From Nocardiopsis metallicus (lineage in GTDB: Bacteria; Actinomycetota; Actinomycetes; Streptosporangiales; Streptosporangiaceae): 64,000 nucleotides of DNA. A model generated the notes under the pieces. The model was given only the letters and a program-made list of their open reading frames with translations, was not told the DNA's origin and searched no databases. The stretch is from contig NZ_JACHDO010000001.1 in the NCBI RefSeq assembly GCF_014201115.1, positions 4,154,001-4,218,000 of the forward strand, read 5' to 3'. Below, one piece after another: positions 52,033 through 60,127 of the stretch (position 1 is the stretch's first letter; every line of letters begins with the position of its first letter). The position numbers were made by a program, and so were the translations under genes.

Positions 52033-53999
52033 CAGCCCTCCAGGAGGACGCTGTCGGAATACCCGCCCTCCACGTAGTCCCGGTAGGAACGGATCACGAT
52101 CTCGTACGGGCCGGAGACCGTCGCCGCCCAGCGCGGGTCCTCCCCGACGGAGCCGAGCGTGCGCCAGCCCTCGCCGTCCTCGGGGCCTCGGTCGTCCCGG
52201 GGCTCGCAGGTAGTGCCCGGTGACGGCGGCGGGACGACCGGAACCGAGGGTGCGGGGGTCGGATCGGGTTCGGGGCGCGGTGTCTGCGACGGCGAGGAGG
52301 GGGCGGACCCGGGTTCCTCCCCGCCCGGGTCAGCACCGCCGCCGGGGGTGTCCTGGTCGTCGGCGGTCGAGTCCCCGGTGCTGTCGCCCCCGGTCAGCCC
52401 GCGGTTGTCGGCGGGGGCGCGGCGATCGTCAGCAGGGGGGCGGCGCTCGTCGGGCCCGCACTCCAGCACCCGGACCCACACCTCGTAGTGCCCGGCCTCG
52501 GGAACGTCCTGCCAGGTCACCACGGATCCGCCGTCGTGCGTCCGGACCCAGGCGGGCGCGGGCGGCGGTTCGTCGTCCCACACCAGCTGGAGCGGTTCGG
52601 ACTCGGCTCCCTCGTCCCTGCCCTTGTAGGGGCGCACGACGAACTCGTAGCGGGCCCCGCTGAAGAGCGACTCGACCGTCAGGAAGCGCTGGTCCTCGTC
52701 GCTCTCGATGGCGGCCGGGATCACCGCGGCGTCGTCCGGGACGGGGGCGACCCGGCGCTGCACCACCCGGTAGTCGGTGGCGCCCGGCACGTCCTCCCAG
52801 GTGAGCAGGAGCCCGTCATCGGTCTCCTCGTACTCGGGTTCGGGCGCGGTCCGCGGCCCGGCGGACAGCGAGGGCAGCGGTCTCGGGTACTCCTCCCCCA
52901 CCCCCAGCGGCACGGCCAGGGCGTCGGCGAAGGCGGCGGCGATCTTGAGTTCGCCGCGCACGTTGGGGTTGGTCGCGTCCCAGTTGTCGTGGACCGGAGC
53001 GTACTCCTTGGCGACCTGGGCGACGACCACGGGCGAGGTAGCGGAGGTGAGCTGTTCGGCGAGGTCGACCAGGCCCATGTTGAAGCGCTCGATCTCGCCG
53101 TTGACCCGGGTGTCGTCGGCGCTGCCCTGCACGTCGGGGAGCTCGCCGACCACGAAGCGGGCGTCCCCCAGCACCACCCGCACCGTGGAGACGGTCTCGG
53201 CGATGCCGTCGAGGGCGTGGTCGGCGCTGCCGCCGGAGAGGATGTCCTCGGTCCCGGCGAGGAGGAGCAGGTACTGGGGTTCGTGCTCGGCGGCGATCTG
53301 GGCGATGTCGGCGGACAGGTCCTGGGCGGTGGCGCCCCAGCGGGCGGCGTGGGCGGTGTCGAAGTCGGGCACGGCGTAGCTGTGGTCGCCGGGGCCCTCC
53401 TCGTCGGCGAGGGAGTGCAGGTCGTCGCGGGGGCCGACGAATGCGAACTCCACGTCCTGCTCGGACAGGTGCGACCACAGGTGGTAACGCCAGGTGTGGT
53501 CGCCGCTGCTGCCCTGGGTGGCGGAGTCGCCCACCATCATGATGCGCAACTCGCCGTCGGGCGGGCCGGGGACGGAGACCGGTTCGTCGGCGAACTCGCC
53601 CTGGTCACCGCCGATCCCGCCGGAGCCGGCCTGCAGGAGCAGCAGGGTGACGGCCATGGCCGCGAGCATCACGCCGAGCAGGCCCAGGGGGCCGGGCTCG
53701 AAGCGGGAATCGGACCGCCCCAGGCCGGGGGCACGCCAGGCCAGGCGGCGCCAGGGGGCCGCGGTGAGCCAGTAGGGAGCGCGCTCGGACCACCGGCTCC
53801 GCCAGGAGGCCTGTCCGGAATCCTGATCCTGGTCAGGCTCCTGGCCCTGGCTCCGCTCCGGCTCAGCTGCCTCGGCGGTGCCCTCCTCCGCACGTCCCTC
53901 AGGGGCCTTCCCGGCCCCCGGATCCTTCGGGGGCCGCTCTTCCACTCCTTCGGGGACGGCCCTGTCCTCAGGGGTGGCGTCCTCGCCCGGGTCCTGCAC
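52032..53999 (-). CDS. SGNH-like membrane protein with fibronectin III domains
   Basis: 655 aa from GTG 53999. A charged cytoplasmic N-terminus (about 100 residues), one transmembrane helix (about 105-130), an SGNH/GDSL-like domain (about 150-385: MMVGDSATQG, LLLLAGTEDI, WDATNPNVRGE), then two fibronectin III-like modules (about 390-520 and 585-655) joined by an Asp/Pro/Gly-rich linker. Block III reads GTED instead of GTND, and the catalytic His of block V is Asn, so hydrolase activity is doubtful. First gene of its operon, divergent from the DMT transporter. Confidence 0.8.
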   Translation of the reverse strand: MQDPGEDATPEDRAVPEGVEERPPKDPGAGKAPEGRAEEGTAEAAEPERSQGQEPDQDQDSGQASWRSRWSERAPYWLTAAPWRRLAWRAPGLGRSDSRFEPGPLGLLGVMLAAMAVTLLLLQAGSGGIGGDQGEFADEPVSVPGPPDGELRIMMVGDSATQGSSGDHTWRYHLWSHLSEQDVEFAFVGPRDDLHSLADEEGPGDHSYAVPDFDTAHAARWGATAQDLSADIAQIAAEHEPQYLLLLAGTEDILSGGSADHALDGIAETVSTVRVVLGDARFVVGELPDVQGSADDTRVNGEIERFNMGLVDLAEQLTSATSPVVVAQVAKEYAPVHDNWDATNPNVRGELKIAAAFADALAVPLGVGEEYPRPLPSLSAGPRTAPEPEYEETDDGLLLTWEDVPGATDYRVVQRRVAPVPDDAAVIPAAIESDEDQRFLTVESLFSGARYEFVVRPYKGRDEGAESEPLQLVWDDEPPPAPAWVRTHDGGSVVTWQDVPEAGHYEVWVRVLECGPDERRPPADDRRAPADNRGLTGGDSTGDSTADDQDTPGGGADPGGEEPGSAPSSPSQTPRPEPDPTPAPSVPVVPPPSPGTTCEPRDDRGPEDGEGWRTLGSVGEDPRWAATVSGPYEIVIRSYRDYVEGGYSDSVLLEG

Positions 54000-54113
54000 C
54001 GTGCCCCATCTCTCGCCGCCGCGCCTCGCGGGTAGTTACAGGTTCCTGTCCGACACCGGAGCGCCATTGCTCCCAGTCGGACGACCAGGGGGTAGGCGCT
54101 CGCCAGGCCAGAC

Positions 54114-54127
54114 TAGAACTGGTTATA
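54114..54127. promoter_or_regulatory. TAGAAC-N2-GTT motif between SGNH operon and DMT gene
   Basis: TAGAACTGGTTATA matches the KstR-type pattern TNNAACNNGTTNNA and shares AGACTAGAAC with 50202-50215. Position 64 bp before the DMT start; could serve either divergent gene. Regulator unknown. Confidence 0.35.
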
Positions 54128-54190
54128 TGGAGGCCGTCAACCTTCTGGCCCAGTCGGGTTCAGCGGTACCGAGCCGAAAGGCCCCCTCCC

Positions 54191-55102
54191 GTGATCGGAC
54201 TCCTGGTCGCGCTGCTCTCCGCAGTGGTCTACACGATCGGCCTGACCGTGGAACAGCGCGCGCTGCACGGCTCCGAGTCGATCTCGATCAACCGTCCTCT
54301 TCACCTGGCCAGAGTACTGCTGGGTAACCCGCGCTGGGTGTTCGGCTGCTTCTTCGCCGCCCTGGGCAGTGTGGGTCTGATCGTCTCCCTCGGCCTGGCC
54401 CCGGTGTCGGTCGCCCAACCGGCCTTCGCCGCCGGCGTGGCAAGCACGCTGCTGCTCATCACGCTGGTGATGGGTGAGCGGATCACCAGGGGCGAGTACG
54501 TGGCGCTGGGCGTCATGCCGGTGGCCCTGGGCCTGCTCAGCCTTTCCACCGTGGACGGCGCCGAGACCGGGACCACCGCGAACACCCCGCTGCTGGTGAC
54601 CGTCAGCGTGGTGACGGTCGTGGCCTGCGTGGCCGCGATGGGTTTCGTGGGCGGCCGGGGCAAGTACGTCTCCGCCGCCGCGATGGGTGCCGCCGCCGGG
54701 CTCGCCCAGGGCAGCGCGGGGCTTCAGGGCAAGGGGTTGGGCGGCCTGCTCGCCGACAACGGCTTCCTGGCCGCGATCGTGCCCGCCCTGCTCTCGCCCT
54801 ACCCCTACCTGTACGCGCTGGGCTGGGCGGTGGGCATCGTGCTCTTCCAGACCTCGCTGCAACGCTCCCGGGCCTCCATCACCGCTCCGGTGTCCAACGT
54901 GGTCGGCAACGTGTTCGTGGTGGTGGTCGGCACGCTGCTCTTCGGCGAACAGCTGCCCGAGGACCCGCTCCTGCTGGCGCTGCGGGTGGGCGGCTTCACG
55001 CTGACCCTGGTCGTGGTGGTCCTGGTGCGCGGCAACGTGGCCCAGGCCGAGGCCGACACCAGCCGACTGCGCGAGGAACGCGCTCCCGCCGGGGCCGAGT
55101 AG
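54191..55102 (+). CDS. DMT-superfamily (EamA/NIPA-like) membrane protein
   Basis: 303 aa from GTG 54191. Nine or ten helices; the N-terminal EamA repeat includes ALLSAVVYTIGLTVEQRALH and VSVAQPAFAAGVASTLLLIT, the second repeat RASITAPVSNVVGNVFVVVV and LLFGEQLP. The general form is that of DMT carriers with NIPA-type features. Substrate unknown. Divergent from the SGNH operon with the shared region 54000-54190. Ends with a strong bidirectional hairpin. Confidence 0.78.
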   Translation: MIGLLVALLSAVVYTIGLTVEQRALHGSESISINRPLHLARVLLGNPRWVFGCFFAALGSVGLIVSLGLAPVSVAQPAFAAGVASTLLLITLVMGERITRGEYVALGVMPVALGLLSLSTVDGAETGTTANTPLLVTVSVVTVVACVAAMGFVGGRGKYVSAAAMGAAAGLAQGSAGLQGKGLGGLLADNGFLAAIVPALLSPYPYLYALGWAVGIVLFQTSLQRSRASITAPVSNVVGNVFVVVVGTLLFGEQLPEDPLLLALRVGGFTLTLVVVVLVRGNVAQAEADTSRLREERAPAGAE

Positions 55103-55124
55103 GCCGGGCCGCCCGGAATCAGCG

Positions 55125-55156
55125 GGGGCCCGCGTCCGGATTCGGATGCGGGCCCC
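55125..55156. terminator. Bidirectional terminator, DMT / FMN reductase
   Basis: 14-bp arms (55125-55138 and 55143-55156, one G-T pair), GATT loop. Sits between two convergent genes. Confidence 0.8.
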
Positions 55157-55199
55157 GGTACGCTGCCGGACCGCCCAAGCGGTGGTCGTACTGAGCGGC

Positions 55200-55715
55200 C
55201 TAGGCGGCGACGGAGACGGCCTGGCGCAGACCGGGCGCGGCGATGTCCGCCCAGGCGCGCACGACGCTCTCGGGCTGGTGGGTCTCGTCCTCGGCCAGGA
55301 TCAGGCCGGGCTCGGCCACCCAGGCGCCCAGGTCGGCCAGGAGGACGCGCAGGTCCTCCTCGATTCCGTGGCTGTTGCGCAGGTCCTCGACGACGGCCAG
55401 CGGGACCGCGACGGTGTGGCCCAGGCCCAGCTCGGGCAGCCGGTCCAGGAAGACCTTGAGCAGTCCGGTGTAGGTGCCGTGCACCTGCGGGGAGGCCACC
55501 AGGAGAACGTCGCTCCGGCGGACCCGCTCCAGGGCGTCGCTCACCGAGGCGGAGGACTCGGCGAGCAGGTCCGGGCCGAGCTCGGCAAGGTCGATGACCT
55601 CGGGGGTCGAGGTGACCCCGGCACGGGCGGCGACCTCGGCGGCGGCGCGCAGGGCGGCGGTGTGCACGGAGGACTGGGACTTGGGGGCGGCGACGAGCAC
55701 GGTGAAGCGAGTCAT
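55200..55715 (-). CDS. NADPH-dependent FMN reductase (SsuE-like)
   Basis: 171 aa from ATG 55715. Flavodoxin-like fold: TRFTVLVAAPKSQSSVHTAA takes the phosphate loop position, and VLLVASPQVHGTYTGLLKVFLDR is the GSP-type flavin loop. Members feed reduced FMN to two-component sulfonate or other monooxygenases. The upstream Cys-Cys leader peptide at 56005-56082 supports a role in sulfur supply. Frames up to 56000 are not coding. No monooxygenase gene is adjacent. Confidence 0.8.
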   Translation of the reverse strand: MTRFTVLVAAPKSQSSVHTAALRAAAEVAARAGVTSTPEVIDLAELGPDLLAESSASVSDALERVRRSDVLLVASPQVHGTYTGLLKVFLDRLPELGLGHTVAVPLAVVEDLRNSHGIEEDLRVLLADLGAWVAEPGLILAEDETHQPESVVRAWADIAAPGLRQAVSVAA

Positions 55716-55978
55716 AGCGGAGAACTCCTGGGTTCGGTCAGAGCGAGCCGGGATCGACCGGAAGGGAACGCGGGGGGCGGTGATCGGATTCGTTGACACC
55801 GGAGGAGGACCGTCGTTCCTCATGAACCGAGGCTGAGCGGGACTTCGTCGTCCGGGGCTCGTGTGCGTCGGCTCAGGCGGGGTGCTCACACGGACCGGGA
55901 AGTGGTCCGGGACCCAAGTGGGAAAGATGAGCGTCCGGTGTCTGCGTAAGGGCCAGGGGCACGGGTCAGAACCGTGGC

Positions 55979-55998
55979 GCGGGGCTCGTGGGCCCCGC
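55979..55998 (-). promoter_or_regulatory. Stem-loop behind the Cys-Cys leader peptide
   Basis: 7-bp GC arms GCGGGGC/GCCCCGC (55979-55985 and 55992-55998) with a 6-nt loop, 7 nt after the leader stop codon. Position is right for an attenuator or anti-attenuator that responds to ribosome stalling, but there is no T-run. Confidence 0.4.
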
Positions 55999-56004
55999 AA
56001 GGCG

Positions 56005-56082
56005 CTAGCTACAACAGAGCGCGCTCGCCTGCTGTCTCAGATCGACATGCAGGCGCTGGACAAGCAGCTCACCGGCGGACAT
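56005..56082 (-). CDS. Cys-Cys leader peptide of the FMN reductase transcript
   Basis: 25 codons from ATG 56082: MSAGELLVQRLHVDL is followed by RQQASALCCS and stop. It fits the actinobacterial putative leader peptides of sulfur-metabolism operons, which have the R-x-HVDL-R core and terminal Cys codons. Cysteine shortage would stall a ribosome at the two Cys codons. About 290 nt upstream of the reductase start; a GC stem-loop follows its stop. Confidence 0.6.
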   Translation of the reverse strand: MSAGELLVQRLHVDLRQQASALCCS

Positions 56083-56350
56083 GTCTCCATCATGATGCGA
56101 CCCGGCCGCTATCGTCAATGCGTGCCGCCACCCCTCCTCGGGGGGTGTCGGGCTCCGCGGGTGCCGGTCCACCTCGCGGACACGCGTCCCAGGGAGCGGG
56201 ATCACCCTGCCTCCCCTGGGAATACGTGGCCTGACGGGGGTGCGCACGACCCCCGCCGAACCACCCGGCCACGCGAATGTAATTTACGACACACAACGCC
56301 CGACACCCCGCCCGACGGCGGCACCTCCAGACACAGGGAGACCCCCAGAC

Positions 56351-57508
56351 ATGGCCCACACACCCCTCACCCTGACCGGCGCGCGCGTCGTGACGGCCGA
56401 CGGAACCCACGAAGGCTGGGTCCGGGTCGAGCACGGCAGGGTGGCCGAGCTCGGCACCAGCGAACCCGGAGGCCCCGGCCCGGGCGACCGGCACGACGTC
56501 GGCGGACGCCTGGTCGCACCGGGGCTGGTCGACACCCATATCCACGGCGCGGCGGGGCACGCCTTCCCCGAGGCCGACCCGGAGGGCGTGCGCGAGATCG
56601 TCGCCTTCAACCGCCGGGCCGGGGTGACCTCCCTGGTCGGCGGGTTGGTCGCGGCCACCCCCGAGAGCACGCTGCGGCAGGTCTCGGCACTGGCCGAGCT
56701 GTGCGACGCGGGCGAGCTGGCCGGGATCTACCTGGAGGGCCCCTTCATCGCACGCTCCAAGTGCGGGGCGCACGACCCGGACCTGCTGCGCGACCCGGAC
56801 ACCTCCGAGTTCGACGCCTGGCTCAAGGCGGGGCGCGGGCACGTCCGGATGATCACGGTGGCCCCGGAACTGCCCGGCGCCCTGGACCTGATCGGCGCGG
56901 CACGCTCCTGCGGGGTGGTCGCGGCGGTCGGGCACACGGAGGCCAGTTACGAGCAGACCCTCGCCGCGATCGACGCGGGGGCGACCGTGGCCACGCATAT
57001 CTACAACGCGATGCGGCCGCTGAACCACCGCGACCCGGGGCCGATCGCGGCGGTACTCGGCGACGAGCGGGTGACGGTGGAGCTGATCCTGGACAACGTG
57101 CACGTCCACCCGGGGGCCGCGCGCCTGGTCTTCGACGCGGCCGGGCCCGGACGGGTATCGCTGGTGACCGACGCGATGTCGGCGACCGGTCTGGGCGATG
57201 GCGAGTACACCCTGGGCGATCTCCGGGTCCGGGTCCGGGGCGGCGAGGCACGCCTCGTGGAGAACGGGGCGATCGCCTCCAGCACGATCGTGCTCCCCCA
57301 GGCCGTGCGCAACGCGGTCGCCGTGGGCGTGCCGGTGGACCGGGCGGTGCGCTCGGCCTCCTCCGTCCCGGCGGCGGCGCTCGGGCTCTCCGGCGCGGGG
57401 CGGATCGAGGTCGGGGGCCACGCCGACCTCATCGTTCTGGAGGAGGACCTCTCGGTCTCCGAGGTGATGTACCGAGGCGACTGGATTTCGGGCAGTTCGG
57501 TGTCCTAA
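56351..57508 (+). CDS. nagA: N-acetylglucosamine-6-phosphate deacetylase NagA
   Basis: 385 aa from ATG 56351; the frame is open to 56240 but that part is leader. It deacetylates GlcNAc-6-P to glucosamine-6-P, the inducer of DasR. Metal and catalytic residues: DTHIHGAAGH, LEGPFI, GHTEASYEQ, ATHIYNAM, LILDNVHVHP and the catalytic Asp in LVTDAMSATG. Length is standard. A single gene here; nagB is not adjacent. I see no good dre site in its 270-bp upstream region. The DasR gene is in this window at 30333. Confidence 0.94.
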   Translation: MAHTPLTLTGARVVTADGTHEGWVRVEHGRVAELGTSEPGGPGPGDRHDVGGRLVAPGLVDTHIHGAAGHAFPEADPEGVREIVAFNRRAGVTSLVGGLVAATPESTLRQVSALAELCDAGELAGIYLEGPFIARSKCGAHDPDLLRDPDTSEFDAWLKAGRGHVRMITVAPELPGALDLIGAARSCGVVAAVGHTEASYEQTLAAIDAGATVATHIYNAMRPLNHRDPGPIAAVLGDERVTVELILDNVHVHPGAARLVFDAAGPGRVSLVTDAMSATGLGDGEYTLGDLRVRVRGGEARLVENGAIASSTIVLPQAVRNAVAVGVPVDRAVRSASSVPAAALGLSGAGRIEVGGHADLIVLEEDLSVSEVMYRGDWISGSSVS

Positions 57509-57610
57509 CGGCGTGTCGTGAGCACGGTACGGATTAGTAACTTGACCCTGAGCGACAATTACGGACAGGGCGTCGAGGAAAGCACCGTGCCTGACACGAA
57601 AGGATCCGCC

Positions 57611-57919
57611 ATGGCTCAGTCGAGACAGGCCAACGACCAGCAGCCGACCCGCGTGCCCTCCGAGGAGCGTGAGCACCTCGGCAAGCTCGCCAGCGAACTG
57701 TCCCGCTACGAAGTCCAGTCGGAGGTGATGGACGACCCCGCCCTGTGCCTGCGGGTGCGCAACCCGTCCTCCACCTACGCGGTCGAGGACGTGATCTGCG
57801 AGCGGCGCGAACACGACTTCGCGTTCATCGCCTCGTTCGGTGTCCACCTGGGCAACAGCGGGAGCGTGTCGCTCACCGCCCACAAGGTCGCGTGGCTGGT
57901 GGGAGCAACCAAGGAGTAG
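57611..57919 (+). CDS. Conserved small actinobacterial protein, unknown function
   Basis: 102 aa from ATG 57611 (GAAAGGA upstream); GTG 57587 is in frame but lacks a ribosome site. Soluble, no signal. It has a helical N-terminus (HLGKLASELSRYEVQSEVM) followed by a strand-rich part with CLRVRNPSSTYAVEDVICER. I do not recognise a family. Co-directional with the SRPBCC gene downstream, 104 bp apart. Confidence 0.65.
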   Translation: MAQSRQANDQQPTRVPSEEREHLGKLASELSRYEVQSEVMDDPALCLRVRNPSSTYAVEDVICERREHDFAFIASFGVHLGNSGSVSLTAHKVAWLVGATKE

Positions 57920-58023
57920 GAAGCCGGACAACGGGGGCGGCGCCGGCGGGCACCGCCCCCGTCGGGCGCATCGCCCGGGTCTTGGTACCTTCACCAAAAG
58001 CCGCCGGACGAACAGGACCCCTC

Positions 58024-58536
58024 GTGCTCAACTTCCGCTACGAGCTCCACCCCGTTGACCAGACCTTCTTCGAGACCGCACCCATGCGCTGGAGAGTGGG
58101 CCTGGAACTGGCGGCCTCCCCCGACGAGGTCTGGGCGGGCCTGACCGCGCCCCGCCCGCTGTCCTGGTGCCGTGCGCTCTCCGACGTGCACTACACCTCC
58201 GAGGCCCCCTACGGCACGGACACCACCCGCGAGGCCACCGTGCTCGGCACGTACCGGATGCACGAGAGGTTCTTCCACTGGGACGAGACCGAACGCCGCA
58301 AGTCCTTCTACGCCGACGCGGCCACCCTCCCCGTCTTCAGCTCCTTCGCCGAGGACTACCACGTGCTCCCCTTCGACGGCGGCAGCAAGCTCGTGTGGTC
58401 CTTCGCCTTCGCCCCCTGGAAGGGCCTGGACAGCGCCATGCAGCTGGGCACACCGCTCACGGAGACCCTGCTCGCCTCCCTCGTCAAGGACACCCGAAAC
58501 CACTTCGGTCCGCTGACCGAAGTCCACCGACCCTGA
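58024..58536 (+). CDS. SRPBCC/START-like protein
   Basis: 170 aa from GTG 58024. The helix-grip fold is suggested by RVGLELAASPDEVWAGLTAP (start of the polyketide cyclase/dehydrase domain), the alternating strand FSSFAEDYHVLPFDGGSKLV-W, and a long C-terminal helix TETLLASLVKDTRNHF. Such proteins bind hydrophobic ligands in a deep pocket. Ligand unknown. A poor ribosome site leaves the start open by a few codons. Confidence 0.7.
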   Translation: MLNFRYELHPVDQTFFETAPMRWRVGLELAASPDEVWAGLTAPRPLSWCRALSDVHYTSEAPYGTDTTREATVLGTYRMHERFFHWDETERRKSFYADAATLPVFSSFAEDYHVLPFDGGSKLVWSFAFAPWKGLDSAMQLGTPLTETLLASLVKDTRNHFGPLTEVHRP

Positions 58537-58657
58537 ACCCGGCCCCTCCACGCCGGGCGCCCGGCGGTTGGGCTCGGTCGCGGTCTACCGAGGGTGGTCC
58601 GACAACACCCCTGCCCGGACCACCCTGACCGCACACACTTCGGCGGAGGCAGAGCAC

Positions 58658-58895
58658 CTGGAGTACGTCGAGCTGGGCCGGACGGGCCTGGACGTCTCGC
58701 GCGTCACCCTCGGCTGCATGAGCTGCGCAGGCCCCGGGAGGGGACGCCACGACTGGACTCTCGACGAGGAGGCCAGCAGGCCGTTCATCCGCCAGGCCCT
58801 CGACGCGGACGTCGACTTCTTCGACACCGCCAATACCCACTCGGACGGCCACAGCGAGGAGATCGTCGGCCGTGCGCTGGCCGAGTGCGCCGCCC
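58658..58895 (+). pseudogene. N-terminal fragment of an aldo/keto reductase
   Basis: About 79 codons: LEYVELGRTGLDVSRVTLGC, RPFIRQALDADVDFFDTANT and SEEIVGRALAECA are the first quarter of an AKR11/AKR-type reductase, with the DFFDTA motif containing the catalytic Asp. The family is about 310-340 aa; the rest is missing and the frame runs into antisense sequence of the MFS gene. The natural start appears to have changed from ATG to CTG (58658) with a good GGAGG upstream. A non-functional remnant. Confidence 0.75.
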
Positions 58896-60074
58896 GAACA
58901 CCGCCACCGCGACCAGTCCGCCCATCCCCGCCAGAGCCACCGCCAGGTGCGGGGGCACGAACTCCGCCACCGCCCCGGCCAGGGCGAACCCCGCGCCCTG
59001 GGTGATCATCAGTCCCGCCGAAGCCACCGAGAACACCCGCCCGCGCATTTCCTCCGGGGTCGCCTCCAACAGAAGCGCGTCCAGGGCCAGCGTGTAGCCG
59101 TACCCGAGCGCGCCCACCACCAGCGCGCCCACCGCCAGCACCGGCCCCGGGTTCAGCAGGAACAGCAGGGACGGAACGAAGGTGGCGCAGGCCAGCGGCA
59201 GCATCCAGCGCCGCCGCTGCTCGGCGGTGAGCAAAGCACCCGCCAGCAGCTCACCCGCCACCGTGCCCACCGGCCCGGCGGTCAGCAGCATCGCGACCAG
59301 CATCGGACCACCGCCCATCCCCGCCGCCAGCGGGGCGGCCAGGGCCTCGGACCACACGAAAAGCGACGCCGGAACCCAGGTGAGCAGGAAGACCGCCCGC
59401 AGCCGGGGAAGCCGGAAGGCCTCGCGTACCCCGCCCCATGAGGAACCGACCAGCCCGCCCGCGACCTCCCGGCCCGGCCGTGCCCGCGTCCCCATCCCCA
59501 CCAACAGCCCCGAGACGGCCATCAGCGCCGCGGCGACCAGCAGTGCCGCGGCCGGTGAGGCGGCCAGCATCAGCACCCCGCCGAAGGAGAACCCGGCGAT
59601 CTGCGCGGTCTGCGCGGCCATCCGCAGCAGCGAACGCCCCAACGGGAACCCGTCCCGGTCCAGCACGGCCGCGATTGCGGCCGACCTCGCCCCCGAGTAG
59701 ACGGGCGCGACCGTACCGCTCACCACCAGCAGCGCCAGCATCACCCACGCCGGCGTACCCGGCACCGCCATGCACGCCATCACCGCACCGCTGACCAGCT
59801 GCGCGATCACCATCACCCGGCGCGCGGGGAAACGATCGGCGACCGACGACAACAACGAGGCCCCGACCAGCTGCGGCAGGAACCCCAGGGCGAAGGCCAG
59901 CGCGGACAGCAACGGCGAACCGGTGCGCTCGAAGATCAGCACGGACAGGGTGATCTGAACCGCGACCAGTGCCAGAACCGACAGGATCTCCGCGAGGAAG
60001 AGGACACGGAACTCGGGCACGGACAGCACCCGGCGAAAAGAGGAGGACACGGGCCCACCCTGGGCCCGCGACAC
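58785..60074 (-). CDS. MFS transporter with replaced C-terminal end
   Basis: 429 aa from GTG 60074 (GTG 60050 possible). About 12 helices, LSVPEFRVLFLAEILSVLAL, SSVADRFPARRVMVIAQL. The expected end is near GGLVAVAVFGRR; the last 34 residues are read from the antisense of the aldo/keto reductase fragment, so the natural stop is lost. It probably still works because the tail is cytoplasmic. Divergent from an ArsR/DUF5937 regulator with a palindromic operator between them. Confidence 0.8.
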   Translation of the reverse strand: MSRAQGGPVSSSFRRVLSVPEFRVLFLAEILSVLALVAVQITLSVLIFERTGSPLLSALAFALGFLPQLVGASLLSSVADRFPARRVMVIAQLVSGAVMACMAVPGTPAWVMLALLVVSGTVAPVYSGARSAAIAAVLDRDGFPLGRSLLRMAAQTAQIAGFSFGGVLMLAASPAAALLVAAALMAVSGLLVGMGTRARPGREVAGGLVGSSWGGVREAFRLPRLRAVFLLTWVPASLFVWSEALAAPLAAGMGGGPMLVAMLLTAGPVGTVAGELLAGALLTAEQRRRWMLPLACATFVPSLLFLLNPGPVLAVGALVVGALGYGYTLALDALLLEATPEEMRGRVFSVASAGLMITQGAGFALAGAVAEFVPPHLAVALAGMGGLVAVAVFGRRTRPAHGRRSPRCGRPSGYWRCRRSRRPRRGPGG

Positions 60075-60086
60075 ACCCGCCTCAAC

Positions 60087-60108
60087 GGATTCGGCTATCT
60101 TCGAATCC
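60087..60108. promoter_or_regulatory. Operator between MFS gene and ArsR/DUF5937 regulator
   Basis: GGATTCG (60087-60093), 8-bp spacer, CGAATCC (60102-60108). A perfect 7-bp inverted repeat in the 53-bp divergent region; it must overlap both promoters. Confidence 0.75.
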
Positions 60109-60127
60109 AGCTGGGAGGTGAACGCAC

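Noticed and set aside
56090..57997. 635-codon minus-strand frame opposite nagA
   Set aside because: Antisense shadow of nagA, with low-complexity translation.
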